64,000 nt of DNA from Arthrobacter woluwensis (GTDB lineage Bacteria; Actinomycetota; Actinomycetes; Actinomycetales; Micrococcaceae). The position numbers and the translations under genes are program-made. This document shows, piece after piece, positions 16,599-25,883 of this stretch (positions are counted from its first letter, which is position 1; every line of letters begins with the position of its first letter). Location: positions 1,364,001 to 1,428,000 of the forward strand of contig NZ_JAUSXR010000001.1 in the NCBI RefSeq assembly GCF_030816155.1, written 5' to 3'. Under the pieces are notes generated by a model. The model was not told where the DNA came from. It was given only the letters and a program-made list of their open reading frames with translations, and ran no database searches.

Positions 16599-18694
16599 TG
16601 AGCCTCGCCCAGGAGATCAACCGTGTCGTGGCGCCTTTCGAGGTCGTCAGTGAATACCAGCCCGCCGGGGATCAGCCCACCGCCATCGCGGAGCTGACGG
16701 AACGCATCACCAATGGTGAGAAGGACATCGTGCTGCTCGGCGCCACCGGCACCGGCAAGAGCGCGACCACCGCCTGGCTGATCGAACAGGTCCAGCGGCC
16801 CACGCTCGTCCTGGTGCAGAACAAGACGCTGGCCGCGCAGCTCGCCAATGAGTTCCGTGAGCTGCTGCCCAACAACGCCGTCGAGTACTTCGTTTCGTAC
16901 TACGACTATTACCAGCCGGAAGCCTACGTCCCGCAGACGGACACCTTCATCGAGAAAGACTCGTCCATCAACGAGGAGGTGGAACGGCTCCGCCACTCCG
17001 CCACGAATGCGCTGCTGACGCGCCGCGACGTGGTCGTGGTGGCGACGGTCTCCTGCATCTACGGTCTGGGCACGCCGGAGGAGTATATCGCCGGCATGGT
17101 CACCCTGCGCAAGGGCATGCAGATCAACCGGGATGACCTGCTCCGACGGTTCGTCGCCATGCAGTACGCCCGCAACGACATCGACTTCCACCGCGGCACC
17201 TTCCGGGTGCGGGGCGACACCGTCGAGATCATCCCCATGTACGAGGAGCTCGCCCTCCGGATCGAGTTCTTCGGGGACGAGGTGGAGAACATCTACACCC
17301 TGCATCCCGTGACCGGCGAGATTGTCCGCGAAGAGGACGAGATGTACGTCTTCCCGGCGTCGCACTATGTAGCCGGTCCGGAGCGGATGTCCCGTGCCAT
17401 CAAGACCATCGAGGACGAGCTCGCCTCGCGGCTGTCCACCTTCGAAGCGCAGAACAAGCTGGTGGAGGCGCAGCGTCTGCGCATGCGCACCACGTACGAC
17501 CTCGAGATGATGCAGCAGATGGGCTTCTGCAACGGCATCGAGAACTACTCCCGTCACATCGACGGCCGTGAGGCGGGGTCAGCTCCACACTGCCTGCTGG
17601 ACTACTTCCCGGATGACTTCCTGCTCGTGATCGACGAATCGCATGTCACGGTGCCGCAGATCGGCGCCATGTACGAGGGCGATGCGAGCCGGAAGCGGAC
17701 CCTGGTGGAGCATGGTTTCCGTCTGCCGTCCGCCATGGACAACCGGCCGCTGAAATGGGACGAGTTCCTGGAGCGCGTCGGGCAGACCGTCTACCTCTCC
17801 GCCACCCCCGGCAAGTACGAACTGGGCAAGTCCGACGGCGTGGTGCAGCAGATCATCCGGCCGACCGGTCTGGTGGACCCCGAGATCGTGGTGAAGCCCA
17901 CCAAGGGCCAGATCGACGATCTCCTGGGGGAGATCCGCACCCGCGTGGACAAGGACGAACGTGTCCTGGTGACCACGCTGACGAAACGCATGGCCGAGGA
18001 TCTCACCGAATACCTGCTCAGCCACGGTGTAAAGGTCCAGTACCTCCACTCGGATGTGGACACGCTGCGCCGTGTGGAGCTGCTGCGGGAGCTGCGTCTG
18101 GGCGTCTTCGACGTGCTCGTCGGCATCAACCTGCTCCGTGAAGGCCTTGACCTTCCCGAAGTCTCCCTGGTCGCGATCCTGGACGCGGACAAGGAAGGCT
18201 TCCTGCGCTCGTCCACGTCGCTCATCCAGACCATCGGCCGTGCGGCCCGTAACGTCTCGGGCCAGGTCCACATGTACGCGGACCGGATCACGGACTCGAT
18301 GGCCCTGGCCATCGAGGAGACCAACCGCCGTCGTGAGATCCAGGTGGCTTACAACAAGGAGCACGGGGTCGACCCGCAGCCGCTGCGGAAGAAGATCGCG
18401 GACATCACGGACCAGCTGGCCCGCGAGGACGCGGACACTCAGGAGCTCCTCTCCGGGGCCAAGCGCAATGGCAAGGGCTCCACGGCGGCCGTGGAGAAGG
18501 CCAGTGCCACGGTGCGCAGGGACGGCCTGGCGGCCGCGCCCGCCACCGAGCTGGTGGGCCTGATCGAGCAGATGACCGAACAGATGCACGCCGCTGCGGC
18601 CGAGCTGCAGTTCGAGCTCGCCGCCCGGCTCCGTGACGAGGTGGGCGATCTGAAGAAGGAACTGCGCCAGATGCAGGCGGCAGGTCACGCGTAG
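16598..18694 (+). CDS. uvrB: UvrABC system protein B
   Basis: A 698-residue helicase-like DNA-repair protein. The Walker A motif is GATGTGKS (48-55), the beta-hairpin that locks DNA contains [12 protein letters not shown], and the C terminus carries the UVR domain ([22 protein letters not shown]) that contacts UvrC. It verifies damage delivered by UvrA and loads UvrC in nucleotide excision repair. It is intact, and uvrA and uvrC lie 9-15 kb downstream on the same strand. The start overlaps a LexA-like box. Confidence 0.97.
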   Translation: MSLAQEINRVVAPFEVVSEYQPAGDQPTAIAELTERITNGEKDIVLLGATGTGKSATTAWLIEQVQRPTLVLVQNKTLAAQLANEFRELLPNNAVEYFVSYYDYYQPEAYVPQTDTFIEKDSSINEEVERLRHSATNALLTRRDVVVVATVSCIYGLGTPEEYIAGMVTLRKGMQINRDDLLRRFVAMQYARNDIDFHRGTFRVRGDTVEIIPMYEELALRIEFFGDEVENIYTLHPVTGEIVREEDEMYVFPASHYVAGPERMSRAIKTIEDELASRLSTFEAQNKLVEAQRLRMRTTYDLEMMQQMGFCNGIENYSRHIDGREAGSAPHCLLDYFPDDFLLVIDESHVTVPQIGAMYEGDASRKRTLVEHGFRLPSAMDNRPLKWDEFLERVGQTVYLSATPGKYELGKSDGVVQQIIRPTGLVDPEIVVKPTKGQIDDLLGEIRTRVDKDERVLVTTLTKRMAEDLTEYLLSHGVKVQYLHSDVDTLRRVELLRELRLGVFDVLVGINLLREGLDLPEVSLVAILDADKEGFLRSSTSLIQTIGRAARNVSGQVHMYADRITDSMALAIEETNRRREIQVAYNKEHGVDPQPLRKKIADITDQLAREDADTQELLSGAKRNGKGSTAAVEKASATVRRDGLAAAPATELVGLIEQMTEQMHAAAAELQFELAARLRDEVGDLKKELRQMQAAGHA

Positions 18695-18711
18695 GCGGCG
18701 TGCTAAGAGTC

Positions 18712-18763
18712 GGTCCCGCCGGGGCGGGCCGGGGCGCGGCGACCAGACAGTCCCGCCGGGACC
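18712..18763 (+). terminator. Candidate uvrB terminator hairpins
   Basis: CCCGCC-GG-GGCGGG (18715-18728) and the longer-range pair GGTCCCG (18712-18718) with CGGGACC (18757-18763) can form alternative hairpins just after the uvrB stop. No U tract is present, so the call is tentative. Confidence 0.35.
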
Positions 18764-18792
18764 GCCTCGTGGGATAGAATGATTCCCGAGTA

Positions 18793-18919
18793 GGGGAGTA
18801 TCCCGTGTGCTCAGTCCGTCAACACGTGAGGCAATGGCGCTTCGCCGGGCTGGGCAGGACCTGTTCGTCAGGCCCGGAGAGACTTATGGCAATGGTTCAT
18901 ACCCTCTGAAAGGTCTCCC
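18793..18919 (+). promoter_or_regulatory. Probable yybP-ykoY (Mn2+) riboswitch upstream of TerC
   Basis: The leader starts with GGGGAGTA (18793-18800) and ends with GGTCTCCC directly before the GTG start; GGGAG and CTCCC can pair as the closing helix. Inside are CGTGT/ACACG (804-808 with 822-826), GGCG-CTT-CGCC, and CCGGGC/GCCCGG helices, a multi-helix junction. GGCAATGG occurs twice (18830-18837, 18888-18895). The 5' GGGGAGUA box and the TerC gene partner are hallmarks of the yybP-ykoY family, which senses Mn2+. The closing helix overlaps the region between AAAGG and the start codon, so control of translation is likely. TAGAAT at 18775-18780 is a candidate -10. Confidence 0.65.
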
Positions 18920-20047
18920 GTGCCTGATCTTCCCCTCTGGTTTGAGGTCGGATCCTTCGTGGTCCTCGGCATCGTCCTCCTCATCGATCTCCTGATGGTC
19001 CTCAAGCGGCCCCACGAACCCTCCATGAAGGAGGCTGGTCTCTGGGTCGGCTTCTACGTGACGCTCGCACTCGTGTTCGCCGGACTGATGTTCGCGTTCA
19101 CCGGCCCCGAGTACGGCAGTCAGTTCGTGGCCGGCTGGGTCACCGAATACAGCCTGAGCATCGACAACCTGTTCGTCTTCATCATCATCATGGCGCGCTT
19201 CTCGGTGCCCCGGAAGTACCAGCAGGAAGCCCTCATGGTGGGCATCATCATCGCGCTGGTCCTGCGCGGCATCTTCATCCTGCTGGGCGCCGTGATCATC
19301 GAGCAGTTCTCCTGGGTGTTCTACATCTTCGGCGCCTTCCTCCTCTGGACCGCGTACAACCAGGCCAAGGACGACAGCGAGGATGACGAGGACGGCGGCG
19401 ACAACCGCCTGGTCCGCTGGTTCTCCAAGATCCTCCCGATGCACAACGAGTTCAACGGCGGCAAAGCCACCGTCAAGATCAACGGCAAGCGCCTCTTCAC
19501 CCCGATGCTCCTGGTCTTCCTGACCCTCGGCATGACGGACCTGATCTTCGCCCTGGACTCCATCCCCGCGATCTTCGGCCTCACGAAGAGCCCGTTCATC
19601 GTGTTCACGGCCAACATCTTCGCCCTCATGGGTCTGCGCCAGCTGTACTTCCTGCTGGGCGGTCTCATGGAACGGCTCATCTACCTCAAGCACGCGCTGT
19701 CGATCATCCTGGCCTTCATCGGCTTCAAGCTGATCTTCCACGCCATGCATGAGAACGAACTGCCGTTCATCAACGGCGGCCAGCACATCGAGTGGGCCCC
19801 GGACATCCCCACGTCGTTCTCGTTGATCTTCATCCTCGGCACCATCGTCCTGGCCGTGGTCGCAAGCCTGGCGGTCTCGAAGAAGCGCGAGGGCCGTGAG
19901 GCGACGGAGCACCAGATCAGCCGCACGGCTGAGCGTGTGGCGCACCAGCAGGAGGTCGTGGCACGACGCGAAGCCGAGGCGCAGGCTGTGGCACAGGCCG
20001 AGGCCGGGGAGCCGGCGGAACCCGGCAAGGCGCCCGAACAGCGCTGA
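18920..20047 (+). CDS. TerC-family integral membrane protein (Alx-like, Mn2+ exporter)
   Basis: A 375-residue membrane protein with about nine hydrophobic segments. The TerC signature residues are in TEYSLSIDNLFVF and the symmetric LIFALDSIPAIF, two acidic membrane motifs likely to bind metal. A charged loop (DDSEDDEDGGDN) lies between segments, and the cytosolic C-terminal tail is a Gln/Glu/Ala-rich helix. TerC/Alx proteins are linked to Mn2+ export and to metalation of exported proteins. The gene starts at GTG 18920 immediately after a probable Mn2+ riboswitch, which supports a manganese role. It ends at a strong bidirectional hairpin. Confidence 0.9.
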   Translation: MPDLPLWFEVGSFVVLGIVLLIDLLMVLKRPHEPSMKEAGLWVGFYVTLALVFAGLMFAFTGPEYGSQFVAGWVTEYSLSIDNLFVFIIIMARFSVPRKYQQEALMVGIIIALVLRGIFILLGAVIIEQFSWVFYIFGAFLLWTAYNQAKDDSEDDEDGGDNRLVRWFSKILPMHNEFNGGKATVKINGKRLFTPMLLVFLTLGMTDLIFALDSIPAIFGLTKSPFIVFTANIFALMGLRQLYFLLGGLMERLIYLKHALSIILAFIGFKLIFHAMHENELPFINGGQHIEWAPDIPTSFSLIFILGTIVLAVVASLAVSKKREGREATEHQISRTAERVAHQQEVVARREAEAQAVAQAEAGEPAEPGKAPEQR

Positions 20048-20076
20048 CGGCTGCCGGGGGATCGCCTCCTGACTGA

Positions 20077-20122
20077 ACGACGACGCCGGGCGGCAGCGAA
20101 AGCTGCCGCCCGGCGTCGTCGT
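20077..20122. terminator. Bidirectional terminator between terC and S33 peptidase gene
   Basis: A perfect 21-bp stem (20077-20097 with 20102-20122) closed by a GAAA loop, starting ACGACGACGCC. It lies between two convergent genes, 30 nt after the TerC stop and 18 nt before the stop of the minus-strand gene, and can serve both. Confidence 0.8.
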
Positions 20123-20140
20123 GTCCGGGGGAAACCCGCG

Positions 20141-21466
20141 TCAGGCGTCCGCGACGTCCCCGCCTCGCGCCATGGTGAGGAGGCGGCGGAAGATGGCCTC
20201 GCCGTCGTCGGCGATCCCGTCATGGTGGAAGTCCGGGGTGACCCAGGTCTTCAGCCCGCGGACGGACGCTGCCGTCTCGAGGGAGAGCTCCCGGTCCACG
20301 AAGACGTCGTCCGCGTAAACGGCGGCCGCCACGGGGACCGTGTTGGTCGCGAGGACGTCCAGGTCGAAGACGCGGGGCCAGCCCTGCTTGGCGGCCAGGA
20401 GCTCCGCGACCTCGGTGAGGGGCTGCAGGGTCGGGTCCTGTTCGAACAGCCAGGGCTGGATCATCTCGCCCGTGAGCAGGACGTCCTCGGCTTCGGGGGA
20501 GAACTGCGGGAACTCCCGCAGCACCCGCCAGGAGGACCAGTCCGTCGCCGCCTCCTGGGCGTAGATCGACTCGTGGATCACCGCATACAGCGGGTTCGGG
20601 GCGAAGTCCAGGTAGGCCGGCAGCTGGGCCAGGAACCACTGGGAGAGCCGTTCCCCTTCCGGAGTCTGGATGAAGGCCTTCTCCAGGAGGTAGTGCAGCG
20701 AATCGACCCGGGTGTTCCCGCCCAGGTACATGCCGAGCATCTGGAAGCGCTCCACGGTGAGCCGGTCACCGCGGGGCAGGAACTCCGGGACCTCACGGAG
20801 ATGCGCCGCGATCCTGTTCACCAGGGCGCGGTCCTCCGGATACCAGCCGAAGTACTCGCGGTTCCGGGCCTCCATCCGTGCGTAGGTCGCGCGGTAGACC
20901 CGGTCCGGTGAACCCTGCAGGGGAGCGAGGCCACCGGTGATGAGCACCTCGCGGAGCGACGCCGGAGCGAGCGATAGATACGCCAGGGAGCACCAGCCGC
21001 CGAAGCTCTGGCCGAAGATGCTCCAGCGCTCGATGCCGAGCACTTCACGGATCGCCTCGGCGTCGGCCACGATGGAATCATGGCGGAAATGGGTCAGGTA
21101 CTCCGCCTGGGCCGCCGCGTCACCGCGGGCGGCGAGCGTCGCCGCCTCCACCGGAGTGGAGAGACCCGTGCCGCGTTGGTCCAGCATGAGGACCCGGAAG
21201 TGCTCGGTGGCCGCCTTCGCCCAGCCGCTCAGCGCCGTCCAGCGGTTGCCGGGGAAACCGGGCCCGCCCTGGAAGAAGAGCAGCCAGGGAAGGCCGTCCC
21301 GCTGCTCATCGCTCAGACCGGACGGACCGTACTCGCGGGCGAAGACCTCCAGGGTCTCGCTGTCGGGATCCGTCGGCCGCAATGGCACGGTGAAGAAGTG
21401 GTCCGCTGTGCGGACGCCGCGGAATTCGTGGACGGCGCCTTCGCGGTGATCGGCGACGGGTGTCAT
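20141..21466 (-). CDS. Proline iminopeptidase-like alpha/beta hydrolase (S33)
   Basis: A 441-residue S33-family peptidase. The oxyanion-hole segment is FFQGGPGFPG (65-73), the nucleophile is Ser154 in GQSFGGW, MLDQRGTG precedes it, and the C-terminal DFHHDG supplies the catalytic His. A cap domain fills about residues 170-350. These cytosolic enzymes release N-terminal proline or other residues from short peptides. Its start overlaps the stop of the acetyltransferase gene by 4 nt (21463-21466), so the acetyltransferase is translated first and the pair is coupled. Confidence 0.88.
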   Translation of the reverse strand: MTPVADHREGAVHEFRGVRTADHFFTVPLRPTDPDSETLEVFAREYGPSGLSDEQRDGLPWLLFFQGGPGFPGNRWTALSGWAKAATEHFRVLMLDQRGTGLSTPVEAATLAARGDAAAQAEYLTHFRHDSIVADAEAIREVLGIERWSIFGQSFGGWCSLAYLSLAPASLREVLITGGLAPLQGSPDRVYRATYARMEARNREYFGWYPEDRALVNRIAAHLREVPEFLPRGDRLTVERFQMLGMYLGGNTRVDSLHYLLEKAFIQTPEGERLSQWFLAQLPAYLDFAPNPLYAVIHESIYAQEAATDWSSWRVLREFPQFSPEAEDVLLTGEMIQPWLFEQDPTLQPLTEVAELLAAKQGWPRVFDLDVLATNTVPVAAAVYADDVFVDRELSLETAASVRGLKTWVTPDFHHDGIADDGEAIFRRLLTMARGGDVADA

Positions 21467-21966
21467 GCGGTCACCGCCGACGCGCCCTCACCGGTCCCGA
21501 CGGCCTGCAGCGCGTCGCCGGTGAGGCGGAAGGTCGACCAGCCGTCCATGGGCACGGCGCCCAGCGAACGGTAGAAGCGGATGGACGGCTCGTTCCAGTC
21601 CAGGACGCTCCACTCCACCCGGGCGTAGCCGCGTTCCACGGCGACCGAGGCCAGGTGGGTCAGGAGGGCCTTGCCGTGGCCCTCACTTCGGGCCTCCGGC
21701 TTCACGTAAAGGTCCTCCAGGTAGATGCCGTGGACGCCTTCCCACGTGGAGTAGTTCAGGAACCAGAGCGCGAAACCGCGGGTCCGGCCGAGGTCGTCCT
21801 CCGCGATCGCGGCGTAGATGGCGGGGTGGCCGTCGAAGAGGTGCTTCTCCAGCTCCTCCGGCGTGTTGCGGACGGCGTCCGGCTCCTTCTCGTAAACGGC
21901 CAGGTCCACGATCATCTGGTGGATGTCACGGACGTCTGCGCGGGTGGCTTCTCTGATGCGGCTCAT
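21463..21966 (-). CDS. GNAT N-acetyltransferase (diamine/thialysine acetyltransferase type)
   Basis: A 167-residue single-domain GNAT protein. The segment IYLEDLYVKPEARSEGHGKALL contains the acetyl-CoA loop, and DWNEPSIRFYRSLGA is the conserved motif B. The pattern resembles spermidine/spermine or thialysine acetyltransferases (SSAT-like), so a small amine is the likely substrate. It is first in a two-gene unit with the S33 peptidase. A TAAGCTGAAATCC stretch lies directly upstream of the start, between this gene and the helicase stop. Confidence 0.82.
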   Translation of the reverse strand: MSRIREATRADVRDIHQMIVDLAVYEKEPDAVRNTPEELEKHLFDGHPAIYAAIAEDDLGRTRGFALWFLNYSTWEGVHGIYLEDLYVKPEARSEGHGKALLTHLASVAVERGYARVEWSVLDWNEPSIRFYRSLGAVPMDGWSTFRLTGDALQAVGTGEGASAVTA

Positions 21967-21998
21967 GGATTTCAGCTTAGCGCGGGCCGCCGGACCGT

Positions 21999-24524
21999 TC
22001 AGAGCCGGTTCACGTCCAGGACCTTGATCACGGCGCTGCCGGCCTCATCCGAGGCCGCCAGGTCCACCACCGCGGAGATGCCCCAGTCATGATTCCCCGC
22101 CGGATCGGCGAAGATCTGGCGGACGTCCCAGCGGTCCCGGTGCTCCGTGATGAGGAGCAGCTGGGGCCCGCGGGCGTCGGCGCCCGTGCTGATGTCGTCG
22201 TGCTCGTCGTAGTAGTCGTCCAGCACGTCCTCCCAGCGGTCGGAGTGCCAGCCGGCGTCGCCGTCGAGCTCCGCCAGGGCCCGGGAGTCCTCGTCCGCGA
22301 ACAGCTCCACGCGGCGGAACATCTCATTGCGGACCATGACCCGGAACGCGCGAACATTGTCGGTCAGACGGGGCGGCGCGGGCGGCAGCAGGGGATCCTC
22401 GGTGTGGTCGTGGGGATTGCTCAGCTCCTCCCACTCGTCCAGGAGACTGGAGTCGACCTGCCGCACCAGCTCGCCGAGCCACGCGATGAGGTCTTCGAGA
22501 TCCTCGCGCAGGGCGTCGGCGGGGACTGTCTGGCGCAGGGCCTTGATGGCATCGCTGAGATACCGCAGCACGATGCCCTCGCTGCGCGCGAGGCCGTAGT
22601 ACTGCACGAACTCACCGAAGCTCATGGCTCGTTCGTACATGTCGCGGACCACCGACTTCGGAGTCAGCTCGAAGTCACCGACCCAGGGGGCCGCCCGGCG
22701 GTAGGTGTCGAACGCCTCGAGCAGCAACTCAGCCAGGGGCTGGGGGTAGCTGACCTCTTCGAGGGCCTTCATCCGCTGCTCGTACTCCAGCCCCTCGGCC
22801 TTCATTGCCGCGACGGCGTCCGTCTTCGCCTTCTTCAGCTGGGCCGCGAGGATCTGGCGCGGCTTGTCCAGCGTGGACTCGATCACCGAGACGACATCCA
22901 GGGCGTACGACGGCGACTCCGGGTCCAGGAGGTCCAGTGCGGCCAGCGCGAAGGGGGAGAGCGGCTGGTTGAGCGCGAAGTTGTCCTGCAGGTGGACGGT
23001 GAGCCGCACGGTGCGCCCGTCCGGTCCGCGTTCAGCCTCCGGGATCCGCTCGACCACGTCGGCGGCCAGCAGCTCGCGGTAAATGCCCAGTGACTTCCGC
23101 ATCAGCTCCAGCTGACGGCCGCGGGGCTCGTGGTTCGACTCCAGGAGGTGCCGCGTGGCTGCGAACGGGTCGCCCGGACGTTCCAGCAGGTTCAGCAGCA
23201 TGGCGTGGGTGATGGTGAAGCTGGAGGAGAGGGGCTCCGGGATGGAAGCGACCAGGCGCTGGAACGTCGGCTCGCCCCAGGAGACGAAGCCCTCCGGCGG
23301 CTTCTTCTTGACGACCTGGCGGAGCTTCTTCTGGTCATCGCCGAATTTCGCCACGGCCTTGGCCATCGCCTTGGCGTTCTCGATCGTGTGCTCCGGCGCC
23401 TGGACCACCACCGTCCCGGCGGTGTCGTAGCCGGCGCGGCCCGCGCGGCCCGCGATCTGGTGGAACTCGCGTGCATTGAGCAATCGGGTGCGCACGCCGT
23501 CGAACTTGCTGAGCGCCGTGAGCACCACGGTGCGGATGGGTACGTTGATGCCGACGCCGAGCGTGTCCGTGCCGCAGATGACCTTGAGAAGGCCCGCCTG
23601 GGCGAGCTGCTCCACCAGGCGGCGGTACTTGGGCAGCATGCCTGCGTGGTGCACGCCGATTCCATGCCGGACCAGCCGGTTCAGGGTCTTGCCGAAGCCC
23701 GCGGAGAACCGGAAGCCCGCGATGAGTTCGGCGATCTTGTCCTTCTCCTCGCGCGTGCACATGTTGACGCTCATGAGGCTCTGCGCGCGCTCGATGGCCT
23801 CCAGTTGGCTGAAGTGCACCACGTAGACGGGGACTTGCCGTGTCTCCAGCAGTTCTTCCAGGGTCTCGGCCATGGGCTTCATGCCGTAGTAGAAGTGCAG
23901 CGGGATCGGCCGCTCGGCGGAGCTCACGGTCACCGAAGCGCAGCCGGTCAGGTCGGTGAGGCCTTTCTCGAAGCGGGTGACGTCGCCCAGCGTGGCGGAC
24001 ATGAGGAGGAATTGCGCCTGCGGCAGTTCCAGGAGCGGCACCTGCCAGGCCCAGCCGCGCTGGGGATCCGAGTAGAAGTGGAACTCGTCCATGATGACGG
24101 CGCCGAGCTCGGCTTGTGAGCCTTCGCGGAGCGCGACGTTGGCCAGGATCTCGGCCGTGCAGCAGATGATGGGCGCGTCAGCGTTCACGGAGGAGTCGCC
24201 GGTGACCATGCCGACGTTCTCGGCTCCGAAGATGTCGCAGAGCGCGAAGAATTTCTCGGAGACCAGGGCCTTGATCGGAGCGGTGTAGTAGCTGCGTTCG
24301 CCGCGGGACATCGCGTAGAAATGCGCGGCGATGGCGACCATCGACTTCCCGGACCCTGTGGGGGTGGCGAGGATGACGTTCGCGCCGCCCGCCAGCTCCA
24401 TGGCCGCCTCATCCTGCGCGGGGTAAAGGGACAGCCCCCGGGATTCGACCCACTCGACGAAGGCCGTGTACGCATCGTCATCGTTCAGGCGGCCGGTGGC
24501 GGGGAGACTGTCAAGGAGCTTCAC
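21999..24524 (-). CDS. Ski2-like DEAD/DEAH-box RNA helicase with DUF3516
   Basis: An 841-residue helicase. Walker A is TPTGSGKS (54-61), Walker B is DEFH (146-149), motif III is MSATLG, and motif VI is QIAGRAGRAG. The C-terminal half, after about residue 480, corresponds to the actinobacterial DUF3516 module. The closest known relatives are Ski2/Mtr4-type RNA helicases that feed RNA to exonucleases; the bacterial role is not established and RNA turnover is inference. It is divergent from tam, with the 43-bp direct repeat in between. Confidence 0.9.
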   Translation of the reverse strand: MKLLDSLPATGRLNDDDAYTAFVEWVESRGLSLYPAQDEAAMELAGGANVILATPTGSGKSMVAIAAHFYAMSRGERSYYTAPIKALVSEKFFALCDIFGAENVGMVTGDSSVNADAPIICCTAEILANVALREGSQAELGAVIMDEFHFYSDPQRGWAWQVPLLELPQAQFLLMSATLGDVTRFEKGLTDLTGCASVTVSSAERPIPLHFYYGMKPMAETLEELLETRQVPVYVVHFSQLEAIERAQSLMSVNMCTREEKDKIAELIAGFRFSAGFGKTLNRLVRHGIGVHHAGMLPKYRRLVEQLAQAGLLKVICGTDTLGVGINVPIRTVVLTALSKFDGVRTRLLNAREFHQIAGRAGRAGYDTAGTVVVQAPEHTIENAKAMAKAVAKFGDDQKKLRQVVKKKPPEGFVSWGEPTFQRLVASIPEPLSSSFTITHAMLLNLLERPGDPFAATRHLLESNHEPRGRQLELMRKSLGIYRELLAADVVERIPEAERGPDGRTVRLTVHLQDNFALNQPLSPFALAALDLLDPESPSYALDVVSVIESTLDKPRQILAAQLKKAKTDAVAAMKAEGLEYEQRMKALEEVSYPQPLAELLLEAFDTYRRAAPWVGDFELTPKSVVRDMYERAMSFGEFVQYYGLARSEGIVLRYLSDAIKALRQTVPADALREDLEDLIAWLGELVRQVDSSLLDEWEELSNPHDHTEDPLLPPAPPRLTDNVRAFRVMVRNEMFRRVELFADEDSRALAELDGDAGWHSDRWEDVLDDYYDEHDDISTGADARGPQLLLITEHRDRWDVRQIFADPAGNHDWGISAVVDLAASDEAGSAVIKVLDVNRL

Positions 24525-24533
24525 TGTCCCAGC

Positions 24534-24633
24534 CTAGCGGGCGAGGGGCCCCGCCCGACGCGGAGCGAGGGTGGGGAGCCCGGCTAGGCGCTAGCGGGCG
24601 AGGGGCCCCGCCCGACGCGGAGCGAGGGTGGGG
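24534..24633. repeat. Perfect 43-bp direct repeat
   Basis: Two identical 43-bp units (24534-24576 and 24591-24633), starting CTAGCGGGCGAGG and ending GAGCGAGGGTGGGG, are separated by 14 bp. Each contains the palindrome GGGGCCCC. They occupy nearly all of the divergent gap between the helicase and tam genes. A tandem dispersed-repeat element or a duplicated binding site are the main options. Confidence 0.9.
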
Positions 24634-24694
24634 TACTGTCGCACTGAGAGTTGCCTCACGCCGGTCCGGCGTGCTCTTCGGCGAAGGAGAAGCG

Positions 24695-25510
24695 ATGCAC
24701 CCGACCGTGGAATGGGACCCCGCGACGTACGTGAAATTCGGCGACTACCGGGACCGTCCCTTCTTCGACCTCACCCAGAGGATCCACGCCGAGTCGCCCC
24801 GGCTCGTGGTCGATCTCGGGTGTGGCCCCGGCAATCTCACTGCGACGCTCGCCGCGCGCTGGCCGGAGGCGCAGGTGGTCGGGGTGGATTCCTCGCAGGC
24901 GATGCTGGACCGCGCCGCCGTCCACGCGGAACGGTTCCCCAACCTCCGGTTCGAGCTGGGTGACATCGCGACGTGGATGCCCGGCGACGCCGACGTCGTG
25001 GTCTCCAATGCCGCGTTGCAATGGGTGCCCGGGCACGAGCGGCTGCTTCCCGTCTGGCTGGACGCCATGGCGGAGGGATCGTGGTTCGCGTTCCAGGTGC
25101 CGGGCAACTTCGGCGCACCGTCCCATGTGCTCATGCGCGAACTGGCCGACTCCCCGGCCTGGGCCGTGAAGCTCGCCGGCGTGCTGCGTCATCGCGACGC
25201 GGTGCTGGAACCGGCCGACTATCTGACCATCGCGCTCGACGCCGGCTGGCAGGCCGACGCCTGGGAGACCAGCTACCAGCAGCTCCTGCAGGGTCCCGAC
25301 CCGGTGCTCGAATGGGTGCGCGGCACCGGCCTGCGTCCCGTGCTGAGCGCTCTCGACGCCTCGGACGCCGAAGCATTCGAGCGGGATTATGCGGTGATGC
25401 TCAACGAGGCCTATCCGGCCACGCCGCACGGAACGGTGTTCCCGTTCCGGCGCCTCTTCACCGTCGCGCGCAAGGCTCCGGCCGGGGCCGCCGACGGGAC
25501 GGACGCATGA
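24695..25510 (+). CDS. tam: Trans-aconitate 2-methyltransferase
   Basis: A 271-residue class I SAM-dependent methyltransferase. Motif I is DLGCGPGN (40-47), followed by the acidic VVGVDSSQAML motif, and the N-terminal WDPATYVKFGDYRDRPFFDL block is diagnostic for Tam. The enzyme methylates trans-aconitate, a by-product that inhibits aconitase. I chose ATG 24695 for its GAAGGAG site 6 nt upstream rather than the upstream in-frame start at 24671. The last codons overlap the GntR gene (ATGA), so the regulator is co-translated. Confidence 0.9.
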   Translation: MHPTVEWDPATYVKFGDYRDRPFFDLTQRIHAESPRLVVDLGCGPGNLTATLAARWPEAQVVGVDSSQAMLDRAAVHAERFPNLRFELGDIATWMPGDADVVVSNAALQWVPGHERLLPVWLDAMAEGSWFAFQVPGNFGAPSHVLMRELADSPAWAVKLAGVLRHRDAVLEPADYLTIALDAGWQADAWETSYQQLLQGPDPVLEWVRGTGLRPVLSALDASDAEAFERDYAVMLNEAYPATPHGTVFPFRRLFTVARKAPAGAADGTDA

Positions 25511-25881
25511 GCGCCTTTCCCGGCTCCTGGCGGCCACGGGCCGACAGCTCCGTGCCGCTGTTCGAGCAGCTCCGGCTGAGGATCGTCCATCTGGTCGACG
25601 ACGGCGGCCTGCCGCCCGGGCAGCGACTGCCCGCCGTGCGAGCGCTGGCCACGGAACTCGACGTCGCGCCGCACACGGTGGCGCGCGCCTACAAGGAACT
25701 GGAAGCGGCGGCGATCGTGGAGACGAGAGGCCGCAACGGCACCGTCATCCTGCCGCGCGACGACCGCCAGAAGAGCCTGGGCGACGCCGCCTCGGCCTAT
25801 GCCGAGGCGGCCCGCGCGAGCGGCGTCAGTCTCGCCGAGGCCGTGCGGCTCCTCACGGCCGCTTACCGCGACCAGGCCTGA
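25507..25881 (+). CDS. GntR-family regulator (YtrA type)
   Basis: A 124-residue regulator with an N-terminal GntR winged HTH (PLFEQLRLRIVHLVDDGGLPPGQRLPAVRALATELDVAP) and a short C-terminal helical region of about 45 residues, the size of the YtrA subfamily, which lacks a large effector domain. It overlaps the tam stop codon, a coupling that suggests it senses or controls the same function; its target is not visible. It is convergent with the GH20 gene, whose stop lies 2 bp away, leaving no room for a terminator. Confidence 0.88.
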   Translation: MSAFPGSWRPRADSSVPLFEQLRLRIVHLVDDGGLPPGQRLPAVRALATELDVAPHTVARAYKELEAAAIVETRGRNGTVILPRDDRQKSLGDAASAYAEAARASGVSLAEAVRLLTAAYRDQA

Positions 25882-25883
25882 GC

